A DNA stretch of 64,000 nucleotides from Actinomycetes bacterium (GTDB lineage: Bacteria; Actinomycetota; Acidimicrobiia; Acidimicrobiales; Ilumatobacteraceae): assembly GCA_025356335.1 (NCBI GenBank), contig JANXUF010000050.1:62001-126000 (forward strand), written 5' to 3'. The notes under the pieces were generated by a model, which was given only the letters and a program-made list of their open reading frames with translations, searched no databases and was not told the DNA's origin. The translations under genes and the position numbers were made by a program. Positions 34,772 to 43,393 of this stretch are shown here, one piece after another (within the stretch, counting starts at the first letter, position 1; each line of letters opens with the position of its first letter).

Positions 34772-35797
34772 GTGTCAGGATCACCAGGACGTCGTTCCCC
34801 CGCTCGGATGGCCAGCGCCATCGGTCTGTTCGTCTACCTCGCAGTCGGCGGATCGATGGCTCTCACGTACGAAGCGAACCAGACGAACAAGTCCATCGCC
34901 CACGACGAGACTGCCACGCGCGTCGTCACCAAGGCGAAACCCGGGGCACTCATCGAGACCTACCTGCTCGTCGGTTCCGACACGCGAGCCGACACGGACA
35001 AGACGTCGGCAGACGCCGGCGGTATCGACGGACCTGGTGCCCCGGCCGGCCAGCGCAGTGACACAATCATGCTGCTGCGCCACAACAAGGCGACGGGGCA
35101 AGCGGTGCTGCTGTCGTTGCCGCGTGACCTGTGGGTGACGATTGCCGGGACGACGTCGAAGGACCGCATCAACGCAGCGTTCAGCAAGAACGCCGGGACG
35201 CTCGTGCAGACGATCCAGAACAACTTCCACATCGACATCAACCACTACATCGAGGTCGATTTCGTCGGCTTCAAGAAGGTTGTCGACGCGATCGGCGGGG
35301 TCACGGTCTGCTTCCCGTACCAGACGCGTGACACCAACACCGGCCTCAACATCCTCGCATCAGGCTGCCCGAAACTCGATGGCATCGGCTCGCTGCAGTA
35401 CACGCGCTCACGCCACTACCAGGAGTTCAAGAACGGTAAATGGGTCGAGGATCCACTCTCGGACCTCGATCGCATCCAACGCCAGCAGCAGTTCATGCTG
35501 GCAGCCTTGAACCAGGCGCAGGGCGCGCTCGGGCAGAATCCGCTGCTGCTCTCGTCGCTCCTCACCGCCGCCGCAGCATCGTTGACGCTCGACAGCGGAC
35601 TGACCGTCACCGACCTCAAAGATCGTTTCAGTGATCTCGCAACGGACAAACTCGAGCGCTACTCATTGCCGGTGACCGGCGTGACCATCGACGGTAAGGA
35701 CGTCCTGAACGTCGACACGGCAACGGCCGATCCGATCCTCGCCTATTTCCGTGGAGATACGGACACGCCGCCGTCGACCACGACCGTCCCGTCCTGA
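34772..35797 (+). CDS. LytR-CpsA-Psr (LCP) family glycopolymer transferase
   Basis: A 341-residue envelope enzyme that attaches undecaprenyl-linked glycopolymers to peptidoglycan. A short cytoplasmic N terminus and one membrane anchor (ASAIGLFVYLAVGGSMALTY) precede the LCP domain. LCP motifs are LLVGSDTRAD, RSDTIMLLRHN, VLLSLPRDLWV, KDRINAAFS, DINHYIEVDFVGFKKVVDAIGGV, LQYTRSRH and DLDRIQRQQQFM. GTG 34772 is chosen since TACCGT lies nine bases upstream; a TTG at 34739 overlapping the birA stop is an alternative. Lying next to rmlACBD, it likely joins a rhamnose-containing polymer to the wall. Confidence 0.9.
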   Translation: MSGSPGRRSPARMASAIGLFVYLAVGGSMALTYEANQTNKSIAHDETATRVVTKAKPGALIETYLLVGSDTRADTDKTSADAGGIDGPGAPAGQRSDTIMLLRHNKATGQAVLLSLPRDLWVTIAGTTSKDRINAAFSKNAGTLVQTIQNNFHIDINHYIEVDFVGFKKVVDAIGGVTVCFPYQTRDTNTGLNILASGCPKLDGIGSLQYTRSRHYQEFKNGKWVEDPLSDLDRIQRQQQFMLAALNQAQGALGQNPLLLSSLLTAAAASLTLDSGLTVTDLKDRFSDLATDKLERYSLPVTGVTIDGKDVLNVDTATADPILAYFRGDTDTPPSTTTVPS

Positions 35798-35840
35798 GCG
35801 ACCCGAACTGCAGACCGCTTTTCCCAGCAGTTCCACGTCT

Positions 35841-35859
35841 GAACAGCCGGCTTCTGTTC
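35841..35859 (+). terminator. Hairpin GAACAG-N7-CTGTTC between the LCP gene and rmlA
   Basis: A six-base stem with a seven-base loop, 43 bases after the LCP stop. No clear T-run; may be a weak terminator or operator for the rml operon. Confidence 0.3.
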
Positions 35860-35920
35860 GGCAAACTCTCGATGATCGAGGGTGGGCTTTCGGGCTGCTA
35901 CCTGCGAGACTTGCGCCGCC

Positions 35921-37000
35921 ATGAAGGGTCTCATTCTTGCCGGCGGTGCCGGGACACGGCTGCGGCCGATCACACACACGAGCGCCAAGCAGTTGGTCCC
36001 GGTCGCCAACAAGCCGATCCTGTTCTACGGGCTCGAGGCGATGGTCCACGCTGGAATCGTCGAGATCGGTGTGATCGTCGGTGATACGCGTGCCGAGGTG
36101 ATGGCGGCACTCGGTGACGGGTCCACGTGGGGGGCGAAGATCACCTTCATCCCGCAGGACGCACCGCTCGGTCTGGCGCATTGCGTGTTGATCGCCGAGG
36201 AGTTCTTGGGTGGAGACGATTTCGTGATGTATCTCGGTGACAACCTGTTGGAACAGGATCTTGGTGCGTTCGTGCGGTCGTTCGAGACGGCGCGCCACGA
36301 GTTCAACCCGCCGATGGCCCAGATCTTGCTGAAGAAGGTTCCTGATCCGCACCGCTTCGGTATCGCCGAGCTGGACGCCGACGGCAATGTCGTCAATCTG
36401 GTGGAGAAGCCGGAGAACCCGCCGTCTGATCTGGCGTTGGTCGGGGTCTACCTCTTCGACCCGATGATCATCACAGCGGTGAAATCGATTCAACCGTCGC
36501 CACGTGGGGAGTTGGAGATCACCGACGCGATCCAGTGGTTGGTCGATCAGGGGATGCGGGTCAGTCAGGAGGAGTTGAGCGGTTGGTGGATCGACACGGG
36601 CAAGTTGACACCGTTGTTGGAAGCCAACCGGTTGCTTCTGGAAAAGATCGAGACGCGTCTGGATGGTGTGATCGACGAGTTCTCGACGATCGACGGTCGG
36701 GTGATCGTCGAGGCGGGTGCGACGGTCGTGCGCTCGACGATCCGAGGCCCGGTGGCGATCGGTGCCGGCGCGATCATCGTCGACAGTTTCATCGGACCGT
36801 TCTCGGCGATCGGCGCGCTGTGTGAGGTGCGTAATTCGGAGGTCGAGCACTCGGTGATCATGGAAGCGAGCAAGATCATCGAGATCGCCCGTTTGGAGGA
36901 TTCGTTGATCGGTAAGGACGTCGTGGTGAATCGCACGCAGGCGAAACCAAGGGCGTTGCGTCTGATGGTCGGCGATCATTGTCAGATCGACGTCGAATAA
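35921..37000 (+). CDS. rmlA: Glucose-1-phosphate thymidylyltransferase, long form
   Basis: A 359-residue enzyme making dTDP-glucose, step one of dTDP-L-rhamnose synthesis. The nucleotide-binding signature LAGGAGTRLRPITHTSAKQLVPVANKPILFY opens the protein; YLGDNLLEQDLG carries the metal Asp; WWIDTGKLTPLLEANRLLL is typical. The C-terminal 110 residues are hexapeptide repeats (beta-helix), which marks the long type used in some antibiotic and wall pathways rather than the 290-residue RmlA. ATG 35921 starts the conserved motif; no strong ribosome site. First gene of rmlA-rmlC-rmlB-rmlD. Confidence 0.92.
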   Translation: MKGLILAGGAGTRLRPITHTSAKQLVPVANKPILFYGLEAMVHAGIVEIGVIVGDTRAEVMAALGDGSTWGAKITFIPQDAPLGLAHCVLIAEEFLGGDDFVMYLGDNLLEQDLGAFVRSFETARHEFNPPMAQILLKKVPDPHRFGIAELDADGNVVNLVEKPENPPSDLALVGVYLFDPMIITAVKSIQPSPRGELEITDAIQWLVDQGMRVSQEELSGWWIDTGKLTPLLEANRLLLEKIETRLDGVIDEFSTIDGRVIVEAGATVVRSTIRGPVAIGAGAIIVDSFIGPFSAIGALCEVRNSEVEHSVIMEASKIIEIARLEDSLIGKDVVVNRTQAKPRALRLMVGDHCQIDVE

Positions 37001-37010
37001 CCTGTCTTCC

Positions 37011-37054
37011 GTGGGACACGTCCCGCATCCACCCACGAAAAGCGAGTGTCCCAC
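37011..37054 (+). promoter_or_regulatory. Inverted repeat spanning the rmlA-rmlC junction
   Basis: GTGGGACAC (37011-37019) pairs perfectly with GTGTCCCAC (37046-37054), which ends three bases before the rmlC ATG and covers an alternative GTG start. In mRNA the stem could close the rmlC start region, but the AAAAGCGA ribosome-binding candidate lies in the loop. Confidence 0.5.
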
Positions 37055-37057
37055 ACC

Positions 37058-37609
37058 ATGCCGAACGTTTTTGAGTCCGACAAGATTGCCGGCGTCTGGC
37101 TCGTCGAGCCGACGATCCACGGTGATCAGCGCGGATTGTTCATCGAGACGTACCGTCGCGAATGGTTCCCGAACGGCCGTGAGATGGTTCAGGGAAACCG
37201 CGGCAACCGCAAGGCGAACGCAGTCGTCGGTCTGCACTACCACTTGCATCAGGCCGACTACTGGTACGTCCCATTCGGGACGGCGAGAGTCGTGCTGCAC
37301 GACCTGCGTGAGGGCGGCCCGACCGATGGGGCAACGCTCGAACTCGACCTGTCCGGCGACAACCACAACGGTGTTTTCATCCCGCCGGGCGTCGCTCATG
37401 GATTCGCCGCGATCACCGACATGGTCATCACCTATCTCGTCGACGGCTATTACAACCCGCAGGACGAACTCGGCGTGGCATGGGACGACCCCGCCGTCGG
37501 CGCCGACTGGGGTGTCACCGAACCGATCCTGTCCGAGCGCGACAAGGCCAACCCGACCCGCGCCGATCTTCCAGCGGGTCGGCGCCCCTACTGGCAGATG
37601 CGAACCTGA
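37058..37609 (+). CDS. rmlC: dTDP-4-dehydrorhamnose 3,5-epimerase
   Basis: A 183-residue cupin-fold epimerase, step three of dTDP-rhamnose synthesis. HGDQRGLFIETYRREWF and VVGLHYHLHQADYWYVPFG supply substrate and catalytic His regions, and FIPPGVAHGFAAIT with YYNPQDELGVAWDDPAVGADW are standard. The HYHLHQ stretch is a little unlike the usual HYQ motif, so a 3-epimerase-only variant cannot be excluded. ATG 37058 is used; GTG 37046 would add four residues. Confidence 0.88.
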   Translation: MPNVFESDKIAGVWLVEPTIHGDQRGLFIETYRREWFPNGREMVQGNRGNRKANAVVGLHYHLHQADYWYVPFGTARVVLHDLREGGPTDGATLELDLSGDNHNGVFIPPGVAHGFAAITDMVITYLVDGYYNPQDELGVAWDDPAVGADWGVTEPILSERDKANPTRADLPAGRRPYWQMRT

Positions 37610-37622
37610 AGGAACTGTCCCC

Positions 37623-38594
37623 ATGAAATTGTTCGTCACCGGCGCTGCCGGCTTCATCGGCTCGAACTACATCCGTTGGGTACTCGCCAATTCCGATGAC
37701 GAGCTCACCGTCTTCGACAAGCTCACCTACGCCGGGAACCTGTCGAGCATCCGCGATGTCCTCGACGACAAGCGGGCGGGTTTCGTGCACGCCGACATCT
37801 GTGACCGAGATGCCGTTCTCGCAGCGATGGACGGCCACGACGCCGTCGTCCATTTCGCCGCCGAAACGCACGTCGACCGTTCGATCATCGATCCGTACGC
37901 GTTCGTCACCACCAACGTTTTCGGTACGAACGTGTTGTGCGATGTCGCCCGCCAGGTCGGCGTCGAGAAGTTCCTGCACATCTCGACCGACGAGGTCTAC
38001 GGCACGATCGATAGCGGTTCGTTCATCGAAACCGACATCCTCACCCCCCGCTCGCCGTACTCGGCAGCGAAAGCCGGCAGTGATCTCATCGCCCTCTCCT
38101 ACGTGACGACCTACGGTCTGCCGGTCGTCGTCACGCGCTGCTCGAACAACTTCGGACCGTTCCAGTTCCCCGAAAAAGTCATCCCGCTGTTCACCACCAA
38201 CCTCCTCGATGGCCACAAGGTCCCGTTGTACGGCGATGGCGGCAACGTGCGCGACTGGATCCACGTCGAAGACCACAACCGTGCAGCGCACCTCGTGCTG
38301 CAACACGGCACGATCGGCGAGGTCTACAACATCGGCGCACATCGCGAACGCACCAACCGAGAACTCACCTACCTGCTGCTGGAGTTGACCGGCCGCGACG
38401 AGAGCTTCATCCGACCCGTCGAGGACCGTCTCGGACATGACCGCCGCTACTCCGTCAACATCGACAAGATCTCGGCGCTCGGCTGGAAACTCGAGAAACC
38501 GTTCGAGGACTCCCTCGGCGAAACCGTCGATTGGTACCGCAACAACCGAGCATGGTGGGAACCACTCAAGGCATCGGCAGTGCTGCCCTCGTGA
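37623..38594 (+). CDS. rmlB: dTDP-glucose 4,6-dehydratase
   Basis: A 323-residue extended SDR, step two of dTDP-rhamnose synthesis. The NAD motif is TGAAGFIGSNYIRWVL; the active site has the Thr-Asp-Glu triad in HISTDEVYGTI and the YSAAKAGSD Tyr-Lys pair; NNFGPFQFPEKVIPLF and DWIHVEDHNRA complete the signature. ATG 37623 follows GAAGGAA and starts thirteen bases after rmlC. A longer frame from 37011 is a shadow of rmlC. Confidence 0.94.
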   Translation: MKLFVTGAAGFIGSNYIRWVLANSDDELTVFDKLTYAGNLSSIRDVLDDKRAGFVHADICDRDAVLAAMDGHDAVVHFAAETHVDRSIIDPYAFVTTNVFGTNVLCDVARQVGVEKFLHISTDEVYGTIDSGSFIETDILTPRSPYSAAKAGSDLIALSYVTTYGLPVVVTRCSNNFGPFQFPEKVIPLFTTNLLDGHKVPLYGDGGNVRDWIHVEDHNRAAHLVLQHGTIGEVYNIGAHRERTNRELTYLLLELTGRDESFIRPVEDRLGHDRRYSVNIDKISALGWKLEKPFEDSLGETVDWYRNNRAWWEPLKASAVLPS

Positions 38595-38630
38595 CCGTGT
38601 CGTGACGGCTTCGTCGACGGAGGTCCGCTG

Positions 38631-39482
38631 ATGCGCGTGCTCGTCACCGGTGCCGGTGGACAACTCGGCAGGGACGTCGTGCTGTCGTGCGAGTCTGCCG
38701 GCGATGACGTCACCGCCGTGACGCACGCCGAACTCGACGTCTGTTCCCGTGACGCCGTGCTCGGAGCGATCACCGCGCTCCGTCCGCAGACGGTGATCAA
38801 CTGCGCCGCCTGGACCGCCGTCGACGCCTGCGAATCAGACACGGACCGCGCCTGGCTCTCGAATGCGCTGTCGGTCCGCTGGCTGGCGGAGGCGTGCCGC
38901 AACGCCGGCGCTCACCTGACGACGATCAGCACCGATTACGTGTTCGACGGCACCAAAGCCACGCCCTATGCCGAATGGGACCAGCCCAATCCGCGGTCGT
39001 CGTACGGGCGCTCGAAGCTCGGCGGCGAGTCGGAAGCAAGCGCGGCCGGCATCGGCGCTGCAGTCGTGCGCACGTCGTGGGTATGCGGCCAGTTCGGCAA
39101 CAACATGGTCAAGACCGTCATGCGATTCGCCAACGAACGGCCTGAGTTGTCGTTCGTCGATGACCAGATCGGGCACCCGACATTCTGCGCGGACCTCGCT
39201 CCGGTTCTGAGACGTATCGCCGTCGATCGCCGATCCGGCATCCACCATCTGACGAACCAGGGTGTCGCCAGCTGGTACGAGTTCGTCCAGGAGATCGTCG
39301 AAGCGATGGGCAAGTCGCGGGAGATGGTGCTCCCGATCAAGACAGCCGACCTGCAACCGCCGCGTCCGGCGCCGCGCCCGGCGAACAGCGTGCTCGACAA
39401 CGCCGCCTGGCGCCTCGCCGGCATGCCGACGCTCCGTGACTACCGAGAGCCGCTCGCCGAACTGGTCAGCGCGCTGTCGTAG
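38631..39482 (+). CDS. rmlD: dTDP-4-dehydrorhamnose reductase
   Basis: A 283-residue SDR that produces dTDP-L-rhamnose with NAD(P)H. TGAGGQLGRDVVL is the cofactor motif; NCAAWTAVDACESD, STDYVFDGTKATPYAEWD and SSYGRSKLGGE (Tyr-Lys pair) are diagnostic. GGAGG is well placed upstream of the ATG. It ends the rml operon and is followed by a palindromic repeat B copy before plsY. Confidence 0.93.
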   Translation: MRVLVTGAGGQLGRDVVLSCESAGDDVTAVTHAELDVCSRDAVLGAITALRPQTVINCAAWTAVDACESDTDRAWLSNALSVRWLAEACRNAGAHLTTISTDYVFDGTKATPYAEWDQPNPRSSYGRSKLGGESEASAAGIGAAVVRTSWVCGQFGNNMVKTVMRFANERPELSFVDDQIGHPTFCADLAPVLRRIAVDRRSGIHHLTNQGVASWYEFVQEIVEAMGKSREMVLPIKTADLQPPRPAPRPANSVLDNAAWRLAGMPTLRDYREPLAELVSALS

Positions 39483-39525
39483 CCCCGCCTCGGCCGACCG
39501 GATCCCCCCGTGCCGGGACGAGCGT

Positions 39526-39563
39526 GGCACCGAATGTGTACCGAACAGTCGACATTCGGCGCC
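39526..39563. repeat. Repeat family B, copy 2: inverted repeat after rmlD
   Basis: CCGAATGT (39530-39537) and ACATTCGG (39552-39559) flank 14 bases; after a mismatch GGC and GCC extend the stem. Together with the copy at 4045-4094 it shares ACCGAATGT(A/G)TAC at the left arm and the loop length, while the rest of the loop differs. Confidence 0.65.
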
Positions 39564-39651
39564 CATGGATCGTCGGCGCCACGCGGGTTCTGGACCCACT
39601 GCGAACCGGAGTGCGCCGGTTTCGGGCGCCCGGGTGCGTAGCGTGCGAGAT

Positions 39652-40251
39652 GTGTTGTGGCCCGTCGCCCTTGTCGTCTCGTACTTCGTCGGCACCTTCC
39701 CCACTGCGCTGCTGGTGGGTGCACGCAAGGGTGTCGACCCGACGAAGGCCGGGAGCAACAACCCTGGGGCGACGAACGTCTACCGCACCGCCGGGCGCAG
39801 GGCCGGGGTCGTCGTGCTGCTCGGGGACATCGCCAAAGGGGCACTTCCAGCCGGTATCGGCTGGATCATCAGCGGTCGGCCGCTCGGGTTTGCCTGTTGG
39901 GCGGCGGCTGTCGTCGGTCACATCTTCCCAGTGACCCGCAAGTTCAAGGGCGGCAAGGGGGTCGCCAGTGCTGGCGGAGGGGCGATCGTCCTGCTGCCGA
40001 TCGGGGCAGCGATCTGTGCAGCCGTGTTCATCGTCATCGTCAGGGTGCTGCACAAGGCATCTGTCGGTTCGCTCGTGATGTGCGCACTGCTGCCCGTGGC
40101 CGCTGCGGCGCTCGGCAGGCCGGGACGGGAGGTTGCCGTCACCGCCGGCGTCTGTGGACTCGTCGCCGTGCGTCACTGGAGCAACATCAAGCGCCTCATC
40201 AGCGGCGAAGAGGGCACGGTGGCGACGGCAGCGAACAACACCGCGGTCTGA
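39652..40251 (+). CDS. plsY: Glycerol-3-phosphate acyltransferase (acyl-phosphate type)
   Basis: A 199-residue polytopic enzyme acylating glycerol-3-phosphate from acyl phosphate, the first step of phospholipid synthesis. The three PlsY motifs are present: AGSNNPGATNVYRTAG, GHIFPVTRKFKGGKGVAS and RHWSNIKRLISGEE. Five hydrophobic segments are visible. Initiation is uncertain among GTG codons at 39634, 39643 and 39652; I use the last because it puts the first helix (LWPVALVVSYFVGTFP) at the family position. Confidence 0.88.
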   Translation: MLWPVALVVSYFVGTFPTALLVGARKGVDPTKAGSNNPGATNVYRTAGRRAGVVVLLGDIAKGALPAGIGWIISGRPLGFACWAAAVVGHIFPVTRKFKGGKGVASAGGGAIVLLPIGAAICAAVFIVIVRVLHKASVGSLVMCALLPVAAAALGRPGREVAVTAGVCGLVAVRHWSNIKRLISGEEGTVATAANNTAV

Positions 40252-40260
40252 CGCCGCGGA

Positions 40261-40266
40261 TAGCGT
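40261..40266 (+). promoter_or_regulatory. -10 element (TAGCGT) of the PAP2 gene
   Basis: TAGCGT lies eight bases before GTG 40275. It selects this GTG from a very long open frame that shadows plsY. Confidence 0.4.
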
Positions 40267-40274
40267 CGACCGTC

Positions 40275-41207
40275 GTGTGGCTGCCAGCTGATATCGCCGT
40301 CGAATCTGCCGTCGTGCTCGGCGGGGCCAGCATTGTCGCCGGTCGTTTCAGCAGGCCGAAGGTTGCCGAGCCGAACTCCACCATTCCGACGACCATCACG
40401 CCGGAGGTCGCACCGTTGCGGCCGAAGCTCGCCGCCGCCACGCCGGTGCTTCGCGAGAGTGCCGTTCTGCTCGTGCTGTATGCCGCATGGCGCAAGCTCG
40501 GCGAGCTGCCGACGTTCGGGCTCGACCGGGCGTTCTCGCGGGCGGAGGATCTGTGGCACTGGGAACGTTGGCTGCACCTGCCGAACGAGGCGACGCTGCA
40601 GCACTGGCTGACGCACGTCCCGGTGTTGTTGCGATTCGCCAACCTCTACTACATCATCTTCCACGTTGCGCCGGTCGGCATCTTCCTCATCTGGCTCTTC
40701 GTCCGACATCGGGACGAGTACCCGAAATGGCGCAATATTTTCGCCGGTGCCTCGCTCGTGTGCATCCTCATCCAGACGATTCCGGTTGCCCCTCCGCGCA
40801 TGTTCCCGCAGTTCGGCTTCATCGATACCGGCCAGGTGTACGGCCCGCAGGTCTACGACTCCGTCGGAGGAAACCTCGCAGGCCAACTGGCGGCGATGCC
40901 GTCGATGCACGTGCTGTGGGCAGTGGCGATCGGTGCGTCCGTCATGAGCGTGTCGACGAGCAAGTGGCGTTGGATCGGTTTCGCCCACGCCGTGCTGACG
41001 ATCTATGCCGTGACCGTCACCGGCTATCACTGGCTGGCCGACGGCATCGTCGGTGCCGCCCTCGTCTTCATCGGCATCGCCATCGCCAAGGTCGTCGAAC
41101 GCCGTGGAATGCGCCGTACCTGGAGCGAGACGGAGGAAACGGTGGACCAAGCGCACGGAGTGCGCCGCCCGAGCGTCGGAGAGCGGAGAGAAGAGTTGGC
41201 CAGGTAG
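40275..41207 (+). CDS. PAP2-superfamily membrane phosphatase/transferase
   Basis: A 310-residue membrane protein with about six helices. The PAP2 motifs are AAMPSMHVLWAVAIG (His of motif 2) and VTGYHWLADGIVGA (His and Asp of motif 3); the Lys/Arg motif 1 is less clear (VAPPRMFPQFGF). The layout resembles the inositol-phosphotransferase/aureobasidin-like PAP2 subgroup. It could dephosphorylate an isoprenoid or lipid phosphate or transfer a phospho-group. GTG 40275 is supported by TAGCGT eight bases upstream. Thirty-odd Arg/Glu-rich residues at the end are cytoplasmic. Confidence 0.82.
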   Translation: MWLPADIAVESAVVLGGASIVAGRFSRPKVAEPNSTIPTTITPEVAPLRPKLAAATPVLRESAVLLVLYAAWRKLGELPTFGLDRAFSRAEDLWHWERWLHLPNEATLQHWLTHVPVLLRFANLYYIIFHVAPVGIFLIWLFVRHRDEYPKWRNIFAGASLVCILIQTIPVAPPRMFPQFGFIDTGQVYGPQVYDSVGGNLAGQLAAMPSMHVLWAVAIGASVMSVSTSKWRWIGFAHAVLTIYAVTVTGYHWLADGIVGAALVFIGIAIAKVVERRGMRRTWSETEETVDQAHGVRRPSVGERREELAR

Positions 41208-41289
41208 GTCGCCAAGAACCGGCTCAGCTGCGATCTCCGCAGGTCGCGCCGCCAACCAGCAGTACCGCCGGGAGCAACACGTCGGTGGC

Positions 41290-42267
41290 TCAGGTTGGTT
41301 CGCGCTCGGCTTCTTCGCGGTTGGCGAGGTACCAGTCGATGGTTTGGCGGAGTCCGTCCTCGAACGGCATCTGCGCCCGCCATCCGAGCTCGTGTTCGGC
41401 ACGTGTGGGGTCGACGCGGCGGCGTGGTTGGCCGTCCGGTTTGGTCGCATCCCAACGAAGCTCGCCCTCGAAACCGACGAGTCTGGCGATCGTCTCGACC
41501 GTCTCGCGGATGGTGACTTCGCGGTCATTGCCGAGGTTGATCGGCTGTGGCACGACGACGTCGGTGGCCGACGCAGCATGCTCGGCAGCGAGAATGATGG
41601 CGTTGGCGGCGTCGTCGACGAACAGGTATTCGCGGCTGGCGGTGCCGGTCCCCCAGACGTCGACCTTGTCGTCGCCGTTCTCGTGCGCTTCGACGGTCTT
41701 CTTGATCAACGCCGGAATCACGTGCGAGACCTTCGGGTGGAACTTGTCGCCGGGCCCGTACAGGTTGGTCGGAATGAGGTAGGCCGACCGTTGGCCGTAC
41801 TGCGCAGCGTTGACCTGAGCATGGATCAGGTGGGCCTTCTTGGCGATGCCGTACGGCGCGTTCGTCTCCTCTGGATACCCGTCCCACAGGCTTGCTTCAC
41901 GAAACGGGACCGGCGTGAACTTCGGATACGAGCAGACGGTTCCGACGAGCACCGTGGTCTCGATCCCGGCGTGGCGGGCCGCCTCGATGACATACGTGCC
42001 CATCATCAGGTTGTCGAGGTACAGGGGAGCAGGCTGCGCCTGATTGAAGCCGATGCCGCCGACCCTGGCGGCGAGGTGGATGACGATCTCGGCAGGGTTG
42101 GCGGCAAACATCGCCTCGGCAGTGCCGGGTCTGGTCAGATCGAATGCACTGCTGCGCGGCACCGCGACCTCGGCACCGGCAGCTCGCAGCTTGGCGACGA
42201 TGACGCGTCCGAGGAAGCCGGAGCCTCCGGTGACGACGACAGAACGTCCGGTCCAGAAATCAGCCAT
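41290..42267 (-). CDS. GDP-L-fucose synthase
   Basis: A 325-residue extended SDR (WcaG/Fcl type) that epimerises and reduces GDP-4-keto-6-deoxymannose to GDP-L-fucose. TGGSGFLGRVIVAKL is the NADP motif; HLAARVGGIGFNQAQPA, GTVCSYPKFTPVPFRE and NAPYGIAKKAHL (Tyr-Lys) are diagnostic, with PTNLYGPGDKFHP following. Its partner, GDP-mannose 4,6-dehydratase, is at 55566. It is convergent with the PAP2 gene and divergent from the GT4 gene at 42308. TAAAAT six bases before ATG is the best -10 in the window. Confidence 0.9.
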   Translation of the reverse strand: MADFWTGRSVVVTGGSGFLGRVIVAKLRAAGAEVAVPRSSAFDLTRPGTAEAMFAANPAEIVIHLAARVGGIGFNQAQPAPLYLDNLMMGTYVIEAARHAGIETTVLVGTVCSYPKFTPVPFREASLWDGYPEETNAPYGIAKKAHLIHAQVNAAQYGQRSAYLIPTNLYGPGDKFHPKVSHVIPALIKKTVEAHENGDDKVDVWGTGTASREYLFVDDAANAIILAAEHAASATDVVVPQPINLGNDREVTIRETVETIARLVGFEGELRWDATKPDGQPRRRVDPTRAEHELGWRAQMPFEDGLRQTIDWYLANREEAEREPT

Positions 42268-42273
42268 GCATCG

Positions 42274-42279
42274 ATTTTA
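42274..42279 (-). promoter_or_regulatory. -10 element (TAAAAT) of the GDP-fucose synthase gene
   Basis: TAAAAT on the minus strand, six bases before ATG 42267, in the 40-bp gap shared with a divergent glycosyltransferase gene. Confidence 0.5.
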
Positions 42280-42307
42280 GGCCGGTGCCAGCCACAATGG
42301 GGCCGGC

Positions 42308-43393
42308 ATGGATCGTCTACGCGTCGCCTACACACTCGAACAGTGCTGGGGCCGGGTGCCGGGCGGCACCGCTGTTGCCGCCCTGGAAGTCGCCCGTGAA
42401 CTGGCGTCAATGCCGGGAATCGAGCTGATCGGTGTCTCCGGGACGCACGCTGCACCGCCGCCCGAAGCGTGGAATCCGTCGATGCCCATGTGTTCGACGG
42501 CCGGTCACGGTGCCCGCCTCTATGCGCAATGGGTGTTCCTCGGGAGACCGACGGTCGAGCGGGTGACGGGTCCGCTCGATATTGCCCATTCGACCTCACT
42601 GATCCCCTGTCCGGCCGAGGCGCCGGTTGTGGTCACCGTGCACGATCTTGCCTTCCTCCATGTTCCGGATGCCTTCACGCGCTGGGGTCGCACGCTGTTC
42701 CACGGCAGTGTGCGGGCGATACGCCGACGGGCCGGCATCGTGCTGTGCGCATCCACGGCGACGATGAACGATTGCGAGCGGGCCGGCATCCCTGCTGACC
42801 GGCTGCGGCTGGTGCCGCTCGGGGTGCGTGCCGTCGAACTCTCCACGCTCGCGACAGCGGTGGACACGGCGCGGCAACTGCACGCCTTACCCGAACGGTT
42901 CGTACTGTTCGTCGGCACGATCGAGCCGCGTAAGAACCTCGCGAGGTTGATCGCGGCGATGGCGCTGCTCGAAGACCCCCTGCCGCTCGTGGTCGCCGGC
43001 GCACCGGGTTGGGGCGAGGCGGTTTCCGCACTGGACGGGGTGGATGTGCAATTCCTCGGCTTCGTACCGCCGTCGCAGTTGCAGGGTCTGTATGCCGCTG
43101 CCGCTGTGTTCTGCTACCCGAGCCTGTGGGAGGGGTTCGGCCTGCCGGTGCTGGAAGCAATGGCCTCCGGTACCCCGGTCGTGACATCGGCCGAGATCTC
43201 CACCGCCGAGGTTGCTGCGGGGGCGGCTGTCCTCGTCGATCCGAGATCCTCGACCGACATCGCCAGAGGGCTCACGGAGGCGCTCGGTCGAACGCCAGAA
43301 CTCGTCGTCGCCGGCCGCATCAGGGCCGCTGAGATGACCTGGACGAAAACGGCGGCGCTGACGGTCGACGCCTACCGGGAGCTCGCAGGATGA
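42308..43393 (+). CDS. GT4 glycosyltransferase (first of three in a row)
   Basis: A 361-residue GT-B retaining transferase. The C-terminal nucleotide-sugar domain shows FVLFVGTIEPRKNLARLI and the E-x7-E motif region CYPSLWEGFGLPVLEAMASGTPVV. The N terminus (DRLRVAYTLEQCWGRVPGGTAVAALEVA) has the glycine-rich acceptor loop. HSTSLIPCPAEAPVVVTVHDLAF is typical of mannosyl- or rhamnosyl-transferase-like members. Sugar and acceptor cannot be told. Its stop overlaps the next GT4 start (ATGA). Confidence 0.88.
   Translation: MDRLRVAYTLEQCWGRVPGGTAVAALEVARELASMPGIELIGVSGTHAAPPPEAWNPSMPMCSTAGHGARLYAQWVFLGRPTVERVTGPLDIAHSTSLIPCPAEAPVVVTVHDLAFLHVPDAFTRWGRTLFHGSVRAIRRRAGIVLCASTATMNDCERAGIPADRLRLVPLGVRAVELSTLATAVDTARQLHALPERFVLFVGTIEPRKNLARLIAAMALLEDPLPLVVAGAPGWGEAVSALDGVDVQFLGFVPPSQLQGLYAAAAVFCYPSLWEGFGLPVLEAMASGTPVVTSAEISTAEVAAGAAVLVDPRSSTDIARGLTEALGRTPELVVAGRIRAAEMTWTKTAALTVDAYRELAG

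Noticed and set aside
37011..37622. Extension of the rmlB frame to a 527-residue protein
   Set aside because: The added part overlaps rmlC in another frame and is Ser/Arg/Thr-rich; rmlB has a good ribosome site at its own ATG.
39657..40274. Long plus-strand frame continuing upstream of the PAP2 protein
   Set aside because: It shadows plsY in another frame, is Arg-rich and has no family motif; GTG 40275 has its own promoter hexamer.
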